Below, piece by piece: positions 59,919 to 64,000 of a stretch of 64,000 bases of DNA. Position 1 is the stretch's first letter, and every line of letters begins with the position of its first letter. This DNA comes from Maratus speciosus (Eukaryota; Arthropoda; Arachnida; Araneae; Salticidae): NCBI GenBank assembly GCA_963932465.1, contig OZ010786.1:536799073-536863072 (forward strand), in the 5' to 3' direction. The position numbers and the translations under genes were made by a program. The notes under the pieces are model-generated. The model had not been told where the DNA came from. It did no database searches and worked only from the letters and a program-made list of their open reading frames with translations.

Positions 59919-60400
59919 AAATTTTGCAGGCTTATGTTATTTCAAGAAATTAATTATCCATTTTGTGAAATCGGATGCCATCTATGGTAGCATTTGAAGT
60001 GCGCTTTCATTCGGTCAGTGATTCAATATGCACTATCAACTACGTTTTCGATTTTTAAGAATCTACAAAAATGTTGGTTTTTCCTATGATAAGTAATTTT
60101 TGGGGGGTTTTATGCTATTTTCGAATGCGTTGAGATAAATATATGTTGTCGTTGGCTAAAATTGTGTGCACTTCTGTCATTTTTGCAATCACATCATATT
60201 CAATCAAACGTAAAGTAAGACTGTTAAAAATGTATTAGTACAATATTTTCATTATATGTAAATTTCTGTATGAAATGTTGTTTTGAATTTACGTTAATTA
60301 TCGTTTAATTTTTACTATATAGAAAGTAGATGGAGAAACTGCTTTTCTGTAAAACAATTATTTTTATCGATGTGTATTATTATGTTTTAAGCCTTTGTGT

Positions 60401-61975
60401 ACTGAATTATGAATTCATGAAAATTTTATCTTCTAAATCATTCTTCGAGAATTTTGGAAACTACATTAGAATATTTACATAATCATTTAATAAATTTTAG
60501 AAGGATTTTAGAAGGATTGAAGGATTTAGAAAGATTAATTAAATTTGAATTTATAGGGATTTTGTGCAATATTTATAACCTCACTCAAACCTTTTATTTT
60601 AAATATTTTCCCTGGTACATTGTAGAATTCAGAAATGTACAAATATGACGTTCTTACAATAGAAATATTTCCTAATTGAATCCCCCCCCCTCCCGAAACT
60701 CCCCGGGGGGGGGGGGGGGTAGAAGTAAATCTTAATCGATTTCTTTCTTCAAATCCGGACTATGGTTAATCTTAATCAGGAATTTCTTGTCTCTTTTTCG
60801 CAGTTAAAATCAAAATATATCTGAAATCAATATAGCTCAAAAGTGGTAGTGACTATTGCAACATTAGTCGCGTTTTCCGTTCGCCTGTTTTCTTTTTTTG
60901 TTTTTTTTTGTTTTTTTGGAGGGGGGGGGGTGATAACAGAAATCATCAGTTCCTATGCATCATTTTCTAACTAATGAAAAACCCATCGAAAGTAATCGAA
61001 AGTCAAAATTTAGGAATAAATATTTTGTTTTAACTTTATGTTATTAAATTAATTTTACCATTTAGATAGTAACAGTTATTAATCTAGTAATTAGTTTAAT
61101 TATTGTGTGCGCATATTTAATAATTTTCTTATCTTCACGGGTATTATGAATAACGGTTAATGTAAGGACGATTATTATACCCTTGCGTCTCTCATAACCC
61201 AGAGTTCGATACAACATAATACTAGCTATCTGATTGATTATTGTTCGGGTATTGTTCAAATATGTTATATAAAAACATGGATTTATAAAAGAAAAAAAAA
61301 CTGAAAAAAAAATTCAATAATATAAATTCGATACTTTTGTTTATCTTTAGTACACTCACAAATGTAGCACTAAATATTCTGTGTGAAGTTTTTTAATTAA
61401 GTTGATTTTAGCATTGAGATAAATATATCCATTAATAATAGTACTTAATTTAATTACGCGTGCATTTGTAAGGTTTTTACGCGCGTTCGTAATCATATAA
61501 ATGCGTATCAACTATAGTCGTCGTCGGGTCTGTATATAACACCACAAAAATTAATCAAACCAAATAGTTTGGAATTTAGTATATATAATCTTTGTAGAAT
61601 TTAGTCGAACGATTTCAAATTTTATTAAATTGAATCAAAACTTATAAAGACATTAATAAAAGTATTCTTCATCCTATTAAATCAAATCATACTTATTAAT
61701 TCAATGATATCACATGTTAGGTAATGATTCTAGATTCCAATGATAATTATCTCCTATTTAAGATGGAGTCATATAATTTCCGTTTTACTGAATTTAATAT
61801 ATATGATCCTAATAAATTTTGTATTTATGCATTTTTGCATAAGAGTGTAGCAGCTATTGCACAAAGATGTTAATATTTATAAAACCAGTTACAGTACGAA
61901 CACACCTCATTTGCCACGTTTGACGTGCACTTTCTCACTTGTTATTATCTTCATAGATATTACAATAACGGTTAT
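60401..61975. other. Noncoding DNA with C/G runs
   Basis: No gene is seen. A C-rich run and a G-rich run (about 60684-60719) could pair as a hairpin, and their exact lengths are uncertain. A second G-run lies at about 60920-60931. Open frames at 60454-60648 and 61062-61259 show no motif. Confidence 0.45.
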
Positions 61976-63547
61976 TACACTGTGTTTCATAATGATATGA
62001 ACACCCGGTTTTTCAAGCATAAAAAAGAAGAAATTGTTACAAAACAAACTAATCAATGAAGTCTAATCAATGTTAGAAATCGAACAAATCGTTTTATTTT
62101 ATAACAAAATATAATTGAAAGTGAAATTTATACATAAAATAAACTGCATTTTTTTTTCATTTTGTTGTGTTTTATAATGACATCCGCATTGTCCAAACAT
62201 ATATATTAATGGTCAGTGTATGCATCAGATCTTTTAATTAATGTAAAAACTTGATCAGACATGAAGTGGACCAAGTTTTTTAATATATTTTGATCGATTT
62301 AATTCCAGAGGAAGATAATCGCAGCTTTTAAATCTGAAATTAGTCCATATTGTTTCCATTTGCGCAAACAGCTCTAACCAGTAGGCCCCATACATTTCCA
62401 TTGCTTTTAAAGCAGGACAAACAGATGGCCATAGAATTACATGTAAACAGTTATTAAGAAAACATTCCCAAGTGCTGTTTGCCGTGTGGATGAATGCATT
62501 GGCTTTTTGGAACATCCAGAAAGACCCACTAATATTCTGAGCAAATGGCAGCAGGTTTTCGTCAAGTAGATCTTATAGGTTAATACATTCATTCCGACAG
62601 AGGGAAACGCAACGTTGATCTTACCATGAAATCCAAACGCAGCCCAAACCATGAGTGAACCTCCACCCTGTTTTCATTTTGAAAAAGTTTCTAGTTTCTT
62701 GCGCAGTTCGTGCAATAATAAGAAAAAACGTTCGGGTCATGCAAATTGAATTTTTTTCATCGGAATATATTACTCTTTCGCATTCTGACTTCCAGAACAT
62801 GAGATCTTTTGCCCAATCCAGGCGATTCTGCTGATGCATTTTAGTCATACGTGGTTAGTGCTTCCTTTTCTTGTACCTCATCCTCTTAGATCTCATGACT
62901 ACTCTGGACAAGGTACTTTTTGCCACCGCTATCTGTGGATCTCCTGAAATTTCACCTAAAGTTTTTCCCATTGCTCATTCTTTTTATAATGGCCCATTTT
63001 TCCCTATCGGACAGCTTTGGTGGACGCCCCGGGAGACTTTTATTCTCCATAATACTTTTTTAATCGAAGAAAATTTAATAACTAAATATTACACCTAGAG
63101 ATCTTTTTTTTTTGTTTGTTTGTTTGCGATGGATCTGGCCTATAGTCCTTGATCCTTAAAAGCCGCAATTTAGACTTTCTGAAAACCGCTTAAAGCGCTT
63201 TTACGACCCATACTTCTAGAACTCACATTGCGATCAGGTTTAAAAATTTCCTAATCTGCAAAGTATCTTTATATGCTGAACTTCATTCGTGGCATTCAAT
63301 ATTCCTGTACAGTTTCCATGCTCGTTTAGTGATAATTTCGATCCATTATCATGTCATTTTGCAACACTCTTTTATTAGATAATTATATTTTCAATGAATT
63401 TAAAGTTTGATATTTCGTTTACAGATATGTATAATGTAAAATTACTGTATTTGGCTCGAGAATGGAGTTTTCTGACAATTATTTATGAATTTTTGCCAGG
63501 ATTTCACAAAATTACTATGTACTCATATCATTATGACACCCGGTGTA
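61976..63547 (-). mobile_element. Tc3-like transposon, near full length
   Basis: Both ends carry TCATAATGATATGA in an inverted repeat beginning TACAC (left 61976; right, in reverse complement, TACACCGGGTGTCATAATG ending at 63547). The outermost TA at each end is the usual Tc1/mariner target. The 1.57 kb length and the minus-strand transposase relic inside fit a Tc3-like element that has decayed in place. Confidence 0.8.
62255..63211 (-). pseudogene. Tc3-like transposase, frameshifted
   Basis: A Tc3 transposase binds the inverted ends with two helix-turn-helix domains and cuts with a DD(34)E core. Starting at ATG 63211, the minus strand reads MGRKSALSGFQKV, FKDQGL and ARSIA (first helix-turn-helix). 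It then gives SLPGRPPKLSDREKWAIIKR (second, with the GRPPKLS linker), HQQNRLDWAKDLMFW, RVIYSDEKNS (first Asp), MVWAAFGFHGKINVAF, NAFIHTANSTWE (second Asp replaced) and a changed SPDLNPIENLWG-like segment (CPALKAMEMYGAY). Stops and several frame changes interrupt it. The ~320-codon span is close to the family's usual length. It fills most of the element at 61976-63547. Loss of catalytic residues means it is dead. Confidence 0.85.
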
Positions 63548-64000
63548 TAAGACCGATTGCTATTGCATTACTTATTGTATTATCTGACTTCGACTAGATA
63601 TTTATTACTATCTAATTGATCATTCTTTAAATATTGTTAAAGTGTGTTAAACATATCCATTAAAATACATTTATTTTGAAAACTCCAAGCTATTGCAATA
63701 ATAGCAATTCTGTTTTGTATACTTATTTCTCGTAGCACCTTTCTAAATTTCAAATAAGTTTTACTTTATTTGTCAAATATTAAATTACGTAAAATGTACG
63801 AATATTGTTCTATTTTAAGTTTTCAACTTTATTTGGAAAATAAGAAAGTTAAATTTCAAAATTAAATTATTATTCCATATAAAACAGTGCACAGAATATA
63901 GGTTTAAGTATGTAACAGTTAGACACTTTTAATAACGAATTATTATGGTTTAATTTATTTAAATGAATGAATATTTTATTGTAAATTATACTTTCTTATA
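63548..64000. other. Noncoding edge
   Basis: AT-rich sequence to the window edge. No feature is seen. Confidence 0.5.

Larger units (their letters stand above)
38060..60400 (+). repeat. Segmental duplication, copy B (expanded by insertions)
   Basis: Direct, collinear partner of 1140-14200. The same anchors appear in the same order, separated by insertions absent from copy A. The main extra blocks are 40145-42600, 42800-46720, part of 48250-50300, 50850-57430 and 59335-59950. Where copy A has transposons (1267-3178, 3358-4976, 7220-8126), copy B is uninterrupted. The block ends near 60390, beyond which I found no match next to 14200. Confidence 0.8.

Noticed and set aside
62871..63098. Plus-strand open frame at the right edge
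   Set aside because: It is the antisense shadow of the Tc3-like transposase helix-turn-helix region.

Overview
This 64 kb window is very AT-rich eukaryotic DNA. It has homopolymer and (TA)n/(ATT)n tracts, no intact protein-coding gene that I can recognise, and many decayed DNA transposons. The transposase families (Tc3-like and Tc1-like, the DUF4817/helix-turn-helix plus DDE family common in spider genomes, hAT, piggyBac) and the base composition suggest an arthropod, most likely a chelicerate such as a spider. That assignment is inference. I found no convincing host exon, rRNA gene, intact tRNA gene or CRISPR array.

The dominant feature is an old segmental duplication. Copy A (about 1.14-14.2 kb) and copy B (about 38.06-60.4 kb) are collinear, direct and diverged. 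B is longer because it gained insertions at about 40.15-42.6, 42.8-46.7, 50.85-57.4 and 59.3-59.95 kb. A gained a 1.9 kb piggyBac element (1267-3178), a 1.6 kb hAT element (3358-4976) and a 0.9 kb palindromic element (7220-8126). Each copy therefore supplies the empty site for insertions in the other, which makes several boundaries and target-site duplications readable.

Between the copies (14.2-38 kb) lie a cluster of degenerate local tandem duplications (14.45-16.75 kb), a three-copy ~300 bp tandem repeat with poly-T tracts (21.1-22.04 kb), an LTR-like segment (about 24.7-25.35 kb, minus), a nest of small DNA elements (28.19-30.23 kb), a DUF4817-family relic with terminal inverted repeats (30.29-31.12 kb), a tandem duplication (34.6-35.25 kb) and a 1.3 kb foldback element whose long inverted arms each end in a tRNA-like segment (35.56-36.86 kb).

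Inside copy B, 41.0-44.3 kb holds a chimera of two transposase relics and a second DUF4817-family relic. A near-perfect palindrome lies at 46.05-46.67 kb. The 51.0-56.95 kb interval is the most unusual: a palindromic element (P) encloses a foldback element (R2), which encloses a third element (FB2). FB2 is made of about eleven ~145 bp units, each carrying a GGTGGCGCT-type core on the minus strand. A related array of about five ~150 bp units (FB1, 51.3-52.1 kb) carries the same core on the plus strand, so the cores face each other. The core resembles the CTCF binding consensus. The right edge (61.98-63.55 kb) holds a near full-length but broken Tc3-like transposon.

No genes work together here in the usual sense. 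The window is a record of duplication followed by successive transposon insertion, with several foldback-type elements built from tandem units.
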